64,000 nt of DNA. Source: VXNE01 sp963665455. Its GTDB lineage: Bacteria > Pseudomonadota > Gammaproteobacteria > Pseudomonadales > Azotimanducaceae. The notes beneath the pieces were generated by a model, which saw only the letters and a list, made by a program, of their open reading frames with translations, searched no databases and was not told the DNA's origin. The stretch is taken from NCBI GenBank assembly GCA_963665455.1, contig OY762279.1, positions 620,001 to 684,000 on the forward strand. Reading direction: 5' to 3'. The position numbers were made by a program, and so were the translations under genes. Of this stretch, positions 42,959 through 50,607 are shown one piece after another (the stretch's first letter is position 1; every line of letters starts with the position of its first letter).

Positions 42959-44362
42959 CTACCGCGACTGCCCCGAATGCCAAGCCAGTTGGACAGGCCC
43001 ACCGTCCTCGGCCACGCGCCCCATTCCGCCTCGGGCCTTGAGCGAAGCGGGATGTAGCCACGCACGGGTGTCCGGATAGTCGGGCGTTCCGGGCAACGTG
43101 TTGGCGTCCAGCGTCTGGAGGGCGCTTCGCAGCCCATTGAGGACGCCCGCGCCGAACGCCTCCCGCCAACGTGCCTCGATGTCCATGACGAGGGCCGGGT
43201 AGGAGTCGCGGATGCGCCGCGCCTTCGGCGTTAGGTAGACCATGCGGGGTCCGTCCCGAGGCCGACCGGGTGCCACCACCACGCATAGGTGTCGCTCGGG
43301 AGCAGACTTGCCCGTGCCGGCGATGTCGCAGAGGGCACCGGCCCGCGCCAGGGAGATGGCGTCGCCCGGAACTTGGGGGAGGAATGCGGACGCCGCGCTG
43401 AGGGGGCCGAGGTTCGCTTCCTCGTAGTCCACGGTGAAGGCGGCCAGGACCTTCGACAACAAGGCGGAGAGCGGCAATTCTCTCGTGCGCTCGGACGGAT
43501 TTCGGGGGACTACCGGCCACTCCTCGCCGCGCCCCGGCACCCGGGGTGGCCCGGGTTCGGCCGGGAGGAACGAGCCGCCGGTGATCGATGGATCACTCGG
43601 GCCGTAACCTGTCAGGTACCACGGCCACTCCAGTTCGAACCGCGCCGCCACGGTGGCGAGGCCGTCGCGGAGGCCCTCGATCAGCGCCGCTCCATGGCGC
43701 TTGCGCCAGTCCCGCTCCACATCGGCGAGGCGGCTTCGGGCGTCCGCTTCGCGCGTCTTGGCGAGGTCCGTCAACCGGAATGCTCGGCTCCGTCCGGGGT
43801 CGGCCTCCAGCCAACCGAGACGCGTCAGGTCGCGCAGCAGCACGCGTACGACGCGTTTCGCGAGGATGGCGCGCTCCCCCAGCTCGTGGTCGGTGAGGGA
43901 TGCGTTGCCGAACACCCGCAGGACGTTGGACCACACGGGCAGCGTCGGCACGTCCTCACGCGACGCGGCGTAGTCCCTTTCGAAGGCGATCAGGGCGCGG
44001 CTTAGGAGGCTCGGCAACGGAACCCGAGGCAACTCGCGATGTGGACGCGCCGGCGCGAGAAAGTCCGTGCCGGCATAGGCGAGCGCCCGGGCGAAACGCG
44101 CCGCGTCTCGGGCGCAGAGGGTCAGGCGCTTGCCCCCGTCATCGGAAGTGTCGGTGACGCTGATCGGCGTGAGACGGCGCTCGACGACGTGCTCGATCAC
44201 GAGCCGCGCGGCGGTCCCGGCGTCGTCATCGTCGAATGCCAAGTCCGCTTCCACTCGGGAAGCACTTCCGCGGAAGTTGGGTTGGCCGCGCCGTCGCACG
44301 ATCCCCGGAAAGCCCCGGGCGATGCGATTCAGGCGGTCGGCAAGCTCGGTGACCGATGGCAT
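42959..44362 (-). CDS. Uncharacterised protein with two tandem MarR-like winged-helix units
   Basis: 467 aa. I do not recognise a named function. After a 130-residue N-terminal domain (rich in Arg/Asp, GSASRVEADLAFDDDD) come two similar units. The first, at about residues 130-280, begins LPSLLSRALIAFERDYA and contains DLTRLGWLEADPGRSRAFRLT. The second, at about 320-445, begins LPLSALLSKVLAAFTVDYEEAN and contains ERHLCVVV...RMVYLTPKARRIRD. Each then has a V/I-x-x-x-W-R-x-x-(H/F)-G-x-x-(L/V) helix (VERDWRKRHG, IEARWREAFGAGVLNGLR). This pattern resembles MarR-type proteins found in other bacterial phyla. ATG at 44362, 11 nt downstream of ispA; a DNA-binding role is inferred. Confidence 0.7.
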   Translation of the reverse strand: MPSVTELADRLNRIARGFPGIVRRRGQPNFRGSASRVEADLAFDDDDAGTAARLVIEHVVERRLTPISVTDTSDDGGKRLTLCARDAARFARALAYAGTDFLAPARPHRELPRVPLPSLLSRALIAFERDYAASREDVPTLPVWSNVLRVFGNASLTDHELGERAILAKRVVRVLLRDLTRLGWLEADPGRSRAFRLTDLAKTREADARSRLADVERDWRKRHGAALIEGLRDGLATVAARFELEWPWYLTGYGPSDPSITGGSFLPAEPGPPRVPGRGEEWPVVPRNPSERTRELPLSALLSKVLAAFTVDYEEANLGPLSAASAFLPQVPGDAISLARAGALCDIAGTGKSAPERHLCVVVAPGRPRDGPRMVYLTPKARRIRDSYPALVMDIEARWREAFGAGVLNGLRSALQTLDANTLPGTPDYPDTRAWLHPASLKARGGMGRVAEDGGPVQLAWHSGQSR

Positions 44363-44372
44363 CGGGAAAGGC

Positions 44373-45299
44373 CTACCGCACCCGCTCCACCGCCGCGTGG
44401 GCCAGTGCCGCGAGCGGTCCATCCCGCAGCCCGAGCCCGTCGAGGATGCCGAGCGCCTCCGAAAGGGTGTCTTGGGCCAGCGACCGGGCCTCGTTGAGCC
44501 CGACAAGGGCCGGATACGTGTTCTTACCTTGGGCGGCGTCGGAACCGGCAGGCTTGCCCAAGCGGTCGCTCGGCTGCGTCGCGTCGAGTACGTCGTCCAC
44601 GATCTGGAAGGCCACCCCGAGCCGTTCGCCGAAGGTGGTGAGCTGGCGAAACACGTCCTCTTCGGGCTCCGCCAGGGCACACAAGGCGCCGAACTGTACG
44701 GAGACCCGAAACAGCGCGCCGGTCTTCGCGGCATGCATGTCTCGCAGTTCGGCCAGGGATAGCGGTGCTGCCCCCGTCGCCTCCATGTCCCGCGCCTGCC
44801 CCCCGACCATGCCACGCCACCCAGCAGCTTCGGCGAGCAGGCGCACCATCCGCAGCCGCGTCGCCGCCGGGATGCCGGGAGCGTCGGCCAAGACCCCGAA
44901 GGCTAGCGCCTGCAAGCCGTCGCCGACTAGTATGGCGGTGGCCTCGTCGAAGGCGATGTGGCAGGCGGGACGGCTGCGGCGCAGGTCGTCGTCGTCCATG
45001 GCGGGGAGGTCGTCGTGGACGAGGGAGTACGCGTGGACGTATTCGATCGCGGCGGCGGGGGCCAGCGCCGTTTCGAGCTTCCCGCCGAGCGAGACGCAGG
45101 TCGCGCAGACGATGGCGGGCCGCAACCGCTTGCCGCCGCCGAGCGCCGCGTAGCGCAATGCCTCTACGAGTGTGGGCGAGAGGTCCGAGGTCTTGGGAAG
45201 GCGTGCCGCGAGGGCGTCCTCGATGGGGGCGGCGAATCGGGCCGTGGCGGATTCGAGCGCCGCGGCCCCGTCATCCGCCATCGTCGCCGGAACCGGCAT
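44373..45299 (-). CDS. ispA: Farnesyl diphosphate synthase (polyprenyl synthetase)
   Basis: 308 aa. GGGKRLRPAIV is the first conserved region. The first aspartate-rich motif is LVHDDLPAMDDDDLRR and the second is FQIVDDVLDAT, with GKPAGSDAAQGKNTYPALVG nearby. Chain length fits IspA, which condenses IPP with DMAPP and GPP to farnesyl diphosphate for quinones, peptidoglycan carrier lipid and hopanoids. The family start may be the internal ATG at 45281. It overlaps xseB by 29 nt, or 11 nt from the internal start. The xseB-ispA order is typical; dxs, usually next, is replaced here by an unknown gene. Confidence 0.94.
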   Translation of the reverse strand: MPVPATMADDGAAALESATARFAAPIEDALAARLPKTSDLSPTLVEALRYAALGGGKRLRPAIVCATCVSLGGKLETALAPAAAIEYVHAYSLVHDDLPAMDDDDLRRSRPACHIAFDEATAILVGDGLQALAFGVLADAPGIPAATRLRMVRLLAEAAGWRGMVGGQARDMEATGAAPLSLAELRDMHAAKTGALFRVSVQFGALCALAEPEEDVFRQLTTFGERLGVAFQIVDDVLDATQPSDRLGKPAGSDAAQGKNTYPALVGLNEARSLAQDTLSEALGILDGLGLRDGPLAALAHAAVERVR

Positions 45300-45516
45300 C
45301 GGGAACCGGTGCCTCGGTGCCGTCCTCCATCAGGGCCTTCACCCGTAGTTCCGCGCGTTCGAGCGCGGTCTGGCACTGGCGCGTGAGCTTGACGCCCCGC
45401 TCGAACGCCTGCAGGGACTCCTCCAGGCTCAGCGAGCCCGTCTCCATCTTCTTCACCAAGGCTTCGAGTTCCGCGAGCGCGGCCTCGAAGTCGAGCGGTT
45501 CGGTTGCTTCACTCAT
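45271..45516 (-). CDS. xseB: Exodeoxyribonuclease VII small subunit
   Basis: 81 aa. LDFEAALAELEALVKKMETGSLSLEESLQAFERGVKLTRQCQTALERAELRV is the characteristic XseB helical hairpin (split here over residues 8-59). It forms exonuclease VII with XseA, which is not in this window, and degrades single-stranded DNA. ATG at 45516. It overlaps ispA. The C-terminus PVPDAGSGDDGG is an acidic tail encoded within the overlap. Confidence 0.93.
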   Translation of the reverse strand: MSEATEPLDFEAALAELEALVKKMETGSLSLEESLQAFERGVKLTRQCQTALERAELRVKALMEDGTEAPVPDAGSGDDGG

Positions 45517-45638
45517 GGTGCAAGAGTACGCGGACGGGTGGGGTGGGGATAGTCGGCCTGTTCAGACCAGGAACGACAACGCCGGAGATGCTTGGACCGT
45601 CAGCACGATCGGCGGAGCGTGACCCCCTTGGCCCGCCG

Positions 45639-45938
45639 CTACGCCGCAGCGACCGCCGAATCGAAATCCTGTCCCTCGACCGCCCGCCAGCTTGCCGTCG
45701 ACGCGTCCACCTCGACCAATCCGAGTTCGCGCAGCCGGGAGAGTTCGCCGCGGATTTCCCACCCGCCCATCGGCCGGTTGCGGGCGCGCATGTACGCGGC
45801 GATGTCGCCGACCTCGACAACGCCGCCGTTGTCGCTGGCCAGTTCCACGAAACCTTCGTAGACGATGCGCGTTTGCCGCCGGGCTTCGCTCACGGATGCC
45901 AAGTCCAAGGAAAGCGGCGTGCGTTTTACCAGAAACAC
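45639..45938 (-). CDS. Small hypothetical winged-helix-like protein
   Basis: 99 aa from the GTG at 45938, the most likely start before the conserved-looking part (GGGGG site just upstream). VSEARRQTRIVYEGFVELASDNGGVVEVGDI-type helices, then RPMGGWEIRGELSRLRELGLVEVD and WRAVEGQDF, look like a winged-helix domain with an initiating helical region. I do not recognise the family. An in-frame opening extends to 46253 but its translation has no protein-like character. It sits alone on the minus strand between xseB and the cupin gene. Confidence 0.5.
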   Translation of the reverse strand: MFLVKRTPLSLDLASVSEARRQTRIVYEGFVELASDNGGVVEVGDIAAYMRARNRPMGGWEIRGELSRLRELGLVEVDASTASWRAVEGQDFDSAVAAA

Positions 45939-46256
45939 CCCCGGCCCGCCATGATCCCTGATTCCCGGATTCCCGGTTAAGCCTTCCGGCGGGTGAAGAG
46001 CGCCTGAGCGGTTAACCCAACCTCGGCGACCCTCGCGACCGAGGTGATTCGCCTGTACGCCGCAGACGGCAACACCGAGCGCGCGCAGGCGGTGTACGAG
46101 CGATTCGCGAAGCAGGTGCCCCACGACGCGGCAGGGGACGTCCGCCAGGCGTTGAGCGACGCACTCCGGGAGGCCGGCCGAGGGTAGAAGGCACCCGCCG
46201 CAGCCCGTTCGCACGATGGCCGGCGCGCCTTGCCGACAGCGCGGACGCGCCACGGT
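45939..46256. other. Non-coding gap with a short TPR-like coding remnant
   Basis: The gap holds one plus-strand open stretch, 46044-46187, described separately. No promoter or terminator was recognised. Confidence 0.4.
46044..46187 (+). pseudogene. Possible 3' remnant of a TPR-type protein gene
   Basis: The plus-strand frame from 46044 to a TAG at 46187 reads VIRLYAADGNTERAQAVYERF and then QVPHDAAGDVRQALSDALREAG, which looks like genuine helical-repeat protein. An in-frame TGA at 46005 cuts it off, and no ribosome-binding site precedes the GTG. It may be a small ORF or the tail of a deleted gene. Confidence 0.3.
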
Positions 46257-46736
46257 TCAGTCTGATTTCGGTACGGGATTAGGCTCCGACTCGTGGAGGT
46301 CCTCACGTTCCGCCCAGACCCGCCGCCCGCCGCTCTTCACCAGGACCCGGCCGATCCTCGGGTAGTGGACGACGTCGTTCGCGTTGCGCTCTCCGCCCAT
46401 CAGATAGACGAGATCCTCGTCGAAGGGATTCCTTAGGGAATGCGGTTCCGATGGTGCCGGGAACCCCATGAAGTCTCCGGGGCCCACTTCCACTTCCTCA
46501 TCGCCCAGCTCCGCGATGCCGCGCCCCTCCAGGACGTAGAGGAACTCCTCGTCCGCGTCGTGGTAGTGGAACTGGGTGCTCTCGCGGCCCGGCGCGAGGC
46601 GGACCAGGTGTACGCCGATGCGTTGCATGCCGGTCGCGTCCGACAGGGCGCGCGTGAGCCGCACGGCATTGTCGTTGAACTGGTGGCGGCGCCGCGCCGG
46701 CGTCATGGCCGCGATGTCGGCCGCCTTCAGCAACAC
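46257..46736 (-). CDS. Cupin domain protein
   Basis: 159 aa. Cupin motif 1 (FHYHDADEEFLYVLEGRGIAELGDEE) provides H, H and E metal ligands, and motif 2 follows in GDFMGFPAPSEPHSLRNP with a histidine. Such small cupins bind iron, manganese or sugar-phosphates, and often isomerise or degrade small ligands; the substrate is unknown. The GTG at 46736 follows AAGGGGG at good spacing and overlaps the hisC end by 10 nt, so it is co-translated with hisC. Confidence 0.85.
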   Translation of the reverse strand: MLLKAADIAAMTPARRRHQFNDNAVRLTRALSDATGMQRIGVHLVRLAPGRESTQFHYHDADEEFLYVLEGRGIAELGDEEVEVGPGDFMGFPAPSEPHSLRNPFDEDLVYLMGGERNANDVVHYPRIGRVLVKSGGRRVWAEREDLHESEPNPVPKSD

Positions 46737-47815
46737 GACGCATCCCCCTTGTGGTCGAGCGCGGCGAGCAGGGCGTCGTTCTCCGCCGGCGTGCCGACGG
46801 TGATGCGCAGCGCCCGGCGCACGCGCGGGTGGTCCAAGTGACGCACGAGTATGCCTCGCGCCTTCAGATATGCGAATAGGGACGCGGCCGCCGACGGCCC
46901 GCCGGGCGGCTCGGCGAGTAGGAAGTTCGCCTGCGAAGGCGCCACCGCGAAGCCACGGGCCGCGAGCGCCGCTTCGAGTCGAGCACGCTCGTCGCGCACG
47001 CGATGCCAGGTGATGCGCGCATGGGCCTCGTCCATGAACGCCGCAGCGGCGAGTTCCTGGGCGAGCGCGTCCTGGTTGTAGCTGTCGCGGACCTTCGTCC
47101 CCATGGGTTCGATGAGCCCGGCGTCCCCCGCCAGAAAGCCGAACCGAAGCCCGGCGAGGGAGTAGCCCTTGCTCAGCGTGCGCAGTAGCAACACGTTGTC
47201 GAATTGGCGCACCAACGGCGTCGCGTCGTGTGCCAATTCCGCGTCCACGAAGTCGACGTACGCCTCGTCGATGAGCAACACGCCGTCGAGGGCGGCAGCC
47301 AGCACCGCGAGGCCCTCCACGTCGAGTAGCGCGCCGCTCGGCGCATGGGGATTGACGATGCAGGTGAGGCGCGCCCCGGCCGCATTCGCGCGCTCGGCGA
47401 AGTCCGCGGGTAGCCCCCAGTCCTCCGTCATCGGGATGCCTTCGATCCGGCAATCCTGCACCCTGGCCAGCACCTCGTAGAGGGAGTAGCTCGGCTCCGC
47501 CATGGCGAACGTGCCGCCGGGATCAACGAAGGCCGTGACGGCCAGGCGCAGCGCCTCGTCCCCGCCGTTGGTGGCAAGCACCTGCTCCGGCGCGAGACCG
47601 AGGCGCTCCGCCGCCAACGCCCGAAACGGGGCCGCCGTCGGCGGCGGATAGCGGCGCAGCCGGTCCACCTCGAACGCGCGGAGCACCTCGGCCACCCGGG
47701 GGCTCGGCGGATACGGATTCTCGTTGGTGTTGAGCTTCACCACGTCCGGGTCGTCCGGCTGCTCGCCGTAGGCATAGCCGCGCATCCGGCGGATGTTGTC
47801 CCGCTCGTAGCTCAT
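46727..47815 (-). CDS. hisC: Histidinol-phosphate aminotransferase
   Basis: 362 aa class-I/II PLP aminotransferase. VKLNTNENPYPPSP is the HisC N-terminal signature; TNGGDEALRLAVTAFVDPG, IVNPHAPSGALLD, LLIDEAYVDFVD and TLSKGYSLAGLRFGFLAG (PLP lysine) follow. It catalyses the seventh step of histidine synthesis; members of this clade may also act on aromatic amino acids. No other his gene is in the window. The ATG at 47815 overlaps the AI-2E transporter stop by 4 nt. NPHAPSG is a slight variant of the common NPNNPTG. Confidence 0.92.
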   Translation of the reverse strand: MSYERDNIRRMRGYAYGEQPDDPDVVKLNTNENPYPPSPRVAEVLRAFEVDRLRRYPPPTAAPFRALAAERLGLAPEQVLATNGGDEALRLAVTAFVDPGGTFAMAEPSYSLYEVLARVQDCRIEGIPMTEDWGLPADFAERANAAGARLTCIVNPHAPSGALLDVEGLAVLAAALDGVLLIDEAYVDFVDAELAHDATPLVRQFDNVLLLRTLSKGYSLAGLRFGFLAGDAGLIEPMGTKVRDSYNQDALAQELAAAAFMDEAHARITWHRVRDERARLEAALAARGFAVAPSQANFLLAEPPGGPSAAASLFAYLKARGILVRHLDHPRVRRALRITVGTPAENDALLAALDHKGDASCC

Positions 47816-48888
47816 CGCTCTTCGGATGCCTCCGGCGGAGCGGCAGCGGTGTCCGAAGGGACGGGATCCACGATTTCGTCCGCGGGGCCAAGCAGATGCG
47901 CCGCCCACACGGTGCCGGGGTTCGCTTCCAGGGCGATCTTCACCGTCATCGTGAGCGGCACGGAGAGCAACATGCCCACGGGACCGAGCACCCACCCCCA
48001 GAACACCAACGACAGGAAGACGACGAGGGTCGAAAGGCCGAGGCCCCGCCCCATGAACCGGGGCTCGACCACGCTGCCGAGCACGATGTTGACCGCCACG
48101 TAGCCGGCGGCGGCGACCGCGGCGTGGGTCGGGCCGAGTTGCACCAGCGCGAGGAGCACGGGCGGCAACGCCGCGATGAAGCTGCCGATGGTCGGAACAT
48201 AGTTCAGCATGAAGGCGAGCAAACCCCAGAGCACGGGGAAGTCGACGCCGACCAGCGCCAGAAAGAGCGTGACCGTCACGCCCGTGCCAAGGCTGACCGT
48301 CGTCTTGATGCCGAAGTAGCGATTGATGTTCTCCGCCACGCGCTCGAAGTAAGGCAAGTCGTCCGGATCGGACAGCACGTCCCGGAGCTTCCTCGGGAAG
48401 CTCGTCGCCTCGGCGAGCATGAAGATCACCGTCAGGAGGATCAGGAAGCCGTTGGAGAGGACGCTGCCGAAGCCGAGCAGGGTGTTGCCCGCCATGGCGA
48501 ACACCTCGCCCGGATCGAAGGCTTCGAGCAGGGGCACCCCCGACAGGTCGATGCCGAGGGAACGCAGCATCTCCATGGTGCCGCCGGCGAGTTCGAGTAG
48601 CCGCTTCTGGTAGAAGGGCATCTGTTCAAGGAACGCCCGCGCCGAATCGGCGACGAGCGCGCCCACGCCGACCAGGGCCACGATCAGCGCCAACGCCACC
48701 GCCGCGATCGCGAGGCCGAACGGGACGCGCCGCCGATGCAGCCAGAACACGGGCGTCGCCGCGATGGTCGCGATGAAGACGGCGAGCAGGAACGGCACCA
48801 TGATGTCGTCCGCCGCCTTCACCCCGGCAACGATGACGACGAATGCCGCCGCGATCAGGAGCGCGTTCGTCGGTTTCGTGGGGTCCAT
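47812..48888 (-). CDS. AI-2E family transporter (PerM-like)
   Basis: 358 aa with about eight transmembrane helices. The N-terminus has three helices (ALLIAAAFVVIVAGVKAADD, IMVPFLLAVFIATIAATP, LAIAAVALALIVALVGVGAL). After a soluble loop come ILLTVIFMLAEATSFP and the C-terminal core GLLAFMLNYVPTIGSFIAALPPVLLAL, then PRFMGRGLGLSTLVVFLSLVFWGWVLGPVGMLLSVPLTM, the family signature. Family members export AI-2 or act as Na+/H+ antiporters; the substrate is not readable. Co-directional and overlapping hisC by 4 nt. Confidence 0.88.
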   Translation of the reverse strand: MDPTKPTNALLIAAAFVVIVAGVKAADDIMVPFLLAVFIATIAATPVFWLHRRRVPFGLAIAAVALALIVALVGVGALVADSARAFLEQMPFYQKRLLELAGGTMEMLRSLGIDLSGVPLLEAFDPGEVFAMAGNTLLGFGSVLSNGFLILLTVIFMLAEATSFPRKLRDVLSDPDDLPYFERVAENINRYFGIKTTVSLGTGVTVTLFLALVGVDFPVLWGLLAFMLNYVPTIGSFIAALPPVLLALVQLGPTHAAVAAAGYVAVNIVLGSVVEPRFMGRGLGLSTLVVFLSLVFWGWVLGPVGMLLSVPLTMTVKIALEANPGTVWAAHLLGPADEIVDPVPSDTAAAPPEASEER

Positions 48889-48909
48889 CCGAGCCTCGGG
48901 CGCCCCCGC

Positions 48910-49725
48910 CTAGAACACCCGGTTGGCGAGGCTCGGCAGTTCCCGCCGCACCTGCCGCACCCGCTCCGGCTCGATCAGGGCCGTGGCGAAGGCGTCGCCC
49001 TCCCCCGGACATTCCGCGATCACGTCCCCCCAGGGATCGACGATCAGCGCGTGCCCGTAGGAACTGCGGTTCGCGTGGCCATGGTCCCCATGCTGCGCGG
49101 GGGCGATCACGTAGCTCTGGCACTCGATCGCCCGGGCCCGCAGCAGAACGTGCCAGTGATCGGGGCCGGTGGTGGTAGTGAACGCGGACGGCACGGTGAG
49201 CGCCGTCGCGCCGAGGTCCGCCAGACGCTGATACAGCCCCGGAAAGCGCACGTCGTAGCACACGGTCAGCCCGAGGGTCCCGAACGGCAGTTCCGTCACC
49301 GTCGGCGTGTCCCCCGGCGCGGTGCTCTTCGACTCCAGCAGCCGCGTGCCGTCGGCGAGGTCCACGTCGAAGAGGTGGATCTTGCGGTACATCGCCTGGA
49401 TCGCGCCCGCCGGGTCGAGGTGTACGCAGGTGTTGAACGCGCGTCCGTCCGGCGCCGACTCGTGGAACCCGAACACGAAGTGCACGCCGTGGTCCGTCGC
49501 CATGGCCCGGCAGCGTTCGAGCACCGGCCCGCCCTCGGGCAAGGGCTCAAGCATCCCGGCCCGGACGCGCCCCGAGCCGATGAAGGTGAAGGCTTCGGGG
49601 GCGAAGACGGCTTCGGCGCCGTCCGCCGCGGCGGCGGCCACCAGCGCCTCCGTCGCACGCAGGTTCTCCTCCACGTCCGCGGTCGCCCGCATCTGCACGA
49701 CTCCGACGCGGCACGGTTGCGTCAC
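48910..49725 (-). CDS. Nitrilase-superfamily carbon-nitrogen hydrolase (Nit1-like)
   Basis: 271 aa. The Glu-Lys-Cys triad is visible as E in VFAPEAFTF, K in YRKIHLFDVD and C in LTVCYDVRFPGLYQ. ARAIECQSYVIAPAQHG and YGHALIVDPWGDVI complete the family pattern, close to deaminated glutathione amidase and omega-amidase. The start is GTG at 49725. A GTG beginning and the 36-nt gap from the TIGR03084 gene suggest a shared transcript with its neighbours. Confidence 0.9.
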   Translation of the reverse strand: MTQPCRVGVVQMRATADVEENLRATEALVAAAAADGAEAVFAPEAFTFIGSGRVRAGMLEPLPEGGPVLERCRAMATDHGVHFVFGFHESAPDGRAFNTCVHLDPAGAIQAMYRKIHLFDVDLADGTRLLESKSTAPGDTPTVTELPFGTLGLTVCYDVRFPGLYQRLADLGATALTVPSAFTTTTGPDHWHVLLRARAIECQSYVIAPAQHGDHGHANRSSYGHALIVDPWGDVIAECPGEGDAFATALIEPERVRQVRRELPSLANRVF

Positions 49726-49761
49726 GGCACGCCTCCCGCCTTGCCGGCCAACGCCGTGCTG

Positions 49762-50550
49762 CTACCCATCGCCACGGGACGGCCAAGCCCGATGGCCCGG
49801 CGCCGGTGGCTCCTCGGGCGGTCCCGCGAAACACTGGGCGATCGCCATCCAGGCGTTGGCGACCTCGCCCACGACCTCCAGGCCGCAGTCGGCGATGTTC
49901 CGGCCCTGGGTCACCACATGGGCGAACTCGACCGCCGAACCCGCCACGTACTCCGCCTCCGAGGGCGCGTTCCACTCCCAAACCGCGCCGGACGGGGCGT
50001 CGAGCCGCACGTAGGGGATGGGCTCAGGTACCGCGAGCTTGCGGTTCACGAAGGTCCAGCCGAACGTGCGTACCCCGATGTGGCAGATGTTGCGGATGCG
50101 GTCGGTGGGCTCGCGTGCGACCTCGAGGAGATCGTAAATGTCCTGGCCGTGCGCCCAGGTCTCCATCTGCCGGGCCGTCGCCATCATGCGGATGCCCATG
50201 TCCGGTCCGAACCAAGGTGCGCGGAGGTCCGGATCGGCTGCCTCCAGCGCATCGCAGAGGCGGCTGAAGTAGGTACGCCAACGCTCCAGGAGCGCCGGCC
50301 CTTGGACGGGCTCGGGCTCCTGCATGGTTCCACCGCGCATCCTTTCGTCCCGCCATGCACGGAAGCCGTCCGGATCCGTGACCGAGTGCACCGTCCAGCG
50401 GTCCGCATCGTGCAGATGCTGGACCACCCAGTTGATCGTGCGGTTCTTGAACGGCGTCTCCCGGGACCACTGGTCCTCGGGAAGGGTCGCGAGGAAGGCG
50501 TGCAGCGCATCCCCCTCCGCCCTGAGATCGGCGACCTGCTGCAGCGTCAT
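49762..50550 (-). CDS. TIGR03084-type metal-binding DinB-like protein
   Basis: 262 aa from the ATG at 50550 (GAGGAG upstream). The N-terminal DinB/maleylpyruvate-isomerase-like helical bundle has WVVQHLHDADRWTVHSV and ARQMETWAHGQDIYDLL, supplying metal-binding histidines in H-x3-D / E-x3-H-x3-D positions. The C-terminal half resembles the MDMPI C-terminal domain. TIGR03084 proteins are common in actinobacteria and scattered elsewhere; a thiol-dependent transferase is proposed, not proven. Located between nitrilase-like and helicase genes. Confidence 0.82.
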   Translation of the reverse strand: MTLQQVADLRAEGDALHAFLATLPEDQWSRETPFKNRTINWVVQHLHDADRWTVHSVTDPDGFRAWRDERMRGGTMQEPEPVQGPALLERWRTYFSRLCDALEAADPDLRAPWFGPDMGIRMMATARQMETWAHGQDIYDLLEVAREPTDRIRNICHIGVRTFGWTFVNRKLAVPEPIPYVRLDAPSGAVWEWNAPSEAEYVAGSAVEFAHVVTQGRNIADCGLEVVGEVANAWMAIAQCFAGPPEEPPAPGHRAWPSRGDG

Positions 50551-50607
50551 GGGCTCCTCGAAGCGCAACCGGAACAGTCGGGGGCGATCATAACCCGCCC
50601 GGGTCGC

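Noticed and set aside
45939..46253. N-terminal extension of the small winged-helix-like protein
   Set aside because: Cys/Arg-rich translation with no protein-like character; the GTG at 45938 has a better ribosome-binding site.
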